64,000 bases of DNA, taken from positions 1 through 64,000 of the forward strand of contig NZ_JAERMU010000005.1 in NCBI RefSeq assembly GCF_016756775.1. Direction: 5' to 3'. Positions within the stretch are counted from its first letter, which is position 1. The number at the start of each line of letters is the position of its first letter. Below the pieces are notes generated by a model. The model saw only the letters and a program-made list of their open reading frames with translations, was not told where the DNA came from and did not search any database. This stretch comes from Dryocola clanedunensis subsp. sulfonylureivorans. Lineage in GTDB: Bacteria; Pseudomonadota; Gammaproteobacteria; Enterobacterales; Enterobacteriaceae. Made by a program: the position numbers and the translations under genes. This document shows positions 63,467 through 64,000 of the stretch, one piece after another.

Positions 63467-63543
63467 TACGGTTCCTTAATAATACAAGCGTACAAATGCC
63501 CACAGGGGCAACGCTGAACATGATTCTCAAACAAAAGTGACGA

Positions 63544-63565
63544 CCGGCGGGCCTCGGCCCACCGG
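63544..63565 (-). terminator. GC-rich hairpin between the two RND units
   Basis: CCGGCGGGCC (63544-63553) and GGCCCACCGG (63556-63565) pair over 10 bp with one wobble. There is only a weak T-rich tail (TCGTCACTTTTG) on the minus strand, so it is a partial terminator or attenuator 14 bp after the upstream RND stop. Confidence 0.5.
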
Positions 63566-63578
63566 CAACGGATCTCAG

Positions 63579-64000
63579 CTATTTCACTTTGCCAAAGCGG
63601 CGGCTTATCACGACAAAGAAGACCGGGACAAAGAAGATGGCCAGCAGCGTGGCGGACACCATGCCGCCCATTACCCCGGTCCCCACCGCGTTTTGCGCAC
63701 CACTCCCCGCCCCGCTGCTGATAACCAGCGGAAGGACGCCGAGGATGAAGGCCAGTGAGGTCATGAGGATCGGACGCAGGCGCATACGCACCGCTTCGAG
63801 CGTGGCGTCGAGCAGTCCTTTGCCTTCTTTATCAATGAGATCTTTGGCGAATTCGACGATAAGAATGGCGTTCTTCGCCGACAGGCCGATGGTGGTCAAC
63901 AGCCCCACCTGGAAATAAACGTCGTTATTGAGCCCGCGCAGGCTCGCCGCCAGCAGCGCGCCCACCACGCCAAGCGGCACGACCAGCATGACAGAGAAAG
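63579..64000 (-). CDS. Second RND efflux permease, C-terminal part (5' end outside window)
   Basis: The frame is open from the right edge ([16 protein letters not shown]) to the stop at 63579, about 140 residues. It comprises the last membrane helices of an AcrB/AcrF-type pump, including [24 protein letters not shown] and [20 protein letters not shown]. It is nearly identical over most of this stretch to the end of the acrF gene 1.3 kb downstream. The intergenic gap to acrE is 112 bp. It is therefore the tail of a tandem RND operon. Confidence 0.93.
   Translation of the reverse strand, partial: FSVMLVVPLGVVGALLAASLRGLNNDVYFQVGLLTTIGLSAKNAILIVEFAKDLIDKEGKGLLDATLEAVRMRLRPILMTSLAFILGVLPLVISSGAGSGAQNAVGTGVMGGMVSATLLAIFFVPVFFVVISRRFGKVK

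Overview
The window reads as chromosomal DNA of an enterobacterium, probably Enterobacter or a close relative. The grounds are an AcrE/AcrF-type efflux operon, a Kch-type potassium channel, a tRNA-Ser(GGA), an enterobacterial-style T6SS gene order, and enteric ribosome-binding sites and terminators throughout. No species can be fixed from this alone, and no complete transposon, CRISPR array or prophage was seen.

Layout. (1) 1-5.5 kb, minus strand: one end of a type VI secretion cluster, tssB-tssC-tssK-tssL followed by an OmpA-domain gene cut by the window edge. (2) 6-7 kb: two decayed genes of a hydantoin/dihydropyrimidine-type operon (amidohydrolase and M20 carbamoyl hydrolase). Both are truncated, and the first also carries a one-base frameshift. 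(3) 7-10.5 kb: small proteins and a VTT-membrane/flavoprotein disulphide reductase fusion. (4) 11-40.3 kb: a large AT-rich-bordered adhesin island. Transcribed right to left are a LapB-type ABC exporter, an HlyD adaptor, a TolC-like protein, Bap-like adhesin 1 (906 aa), an OmpA-domain protein, adhesin 2 (1965 aa) and adhesin 3 (1745 aa). All three adhesins end in the same secretion module. The island also holds a TPR-plus-glycosyltransferase-like protein, four mutually related LysR-type regulators and an exported DUF4331 protein. (5) 41.3-48 kb: an AGCS amino-acid:cation symporter, a formamidase-family hydrolase overlapping an APC permease, a Kch channel, and a periplasmic nucleosidase-family protein with an altered catalytic residue. 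(6) 48.2-48.55 kb: tRNA-Ser whose 3' end and terminator are duplicated 181 bp downstream. (7) 48.9-58.8 kb: an eight-gene catabolic operon with a convergent LysR regulator. (8) 59.2-64 kb: acrE-acrF preceded by the tail of another, very similar RND pump.

The most interesting unit is the catabolic operon: CitE-type lyase, ETF beta and alpha, mesaconyl/itaconyl-CoA-type hydratase, acyl-CoA dehydrogenase, class III CoA-transferase, MHS-family carboxylate transporter and single-chain ETF:quinone oxidoreductase. The parts form a complete route. A C5 branched dicarboxylate, most likely methylsuccinate (itaconate or mesaconate entering midway), would be imported, activated to its CoA thioester, oxidised with electrons passed through ETF to quinone, hydrated to citramalyl-CoA and cleaved to acetyl-CoA plus pyruvate. 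This is an inference from gene content, not a demonstrated pathway. Two tandem palindromes with matching half-sites lie just upstream of the first gene and look like its operator.

The second is the adhesin island. It has one exporter for three substrates, a possible cytoplasmic glycosyltransferase, and a clade of four regulators flanking the structural genes, which suggests coordinated or switchable surface display.
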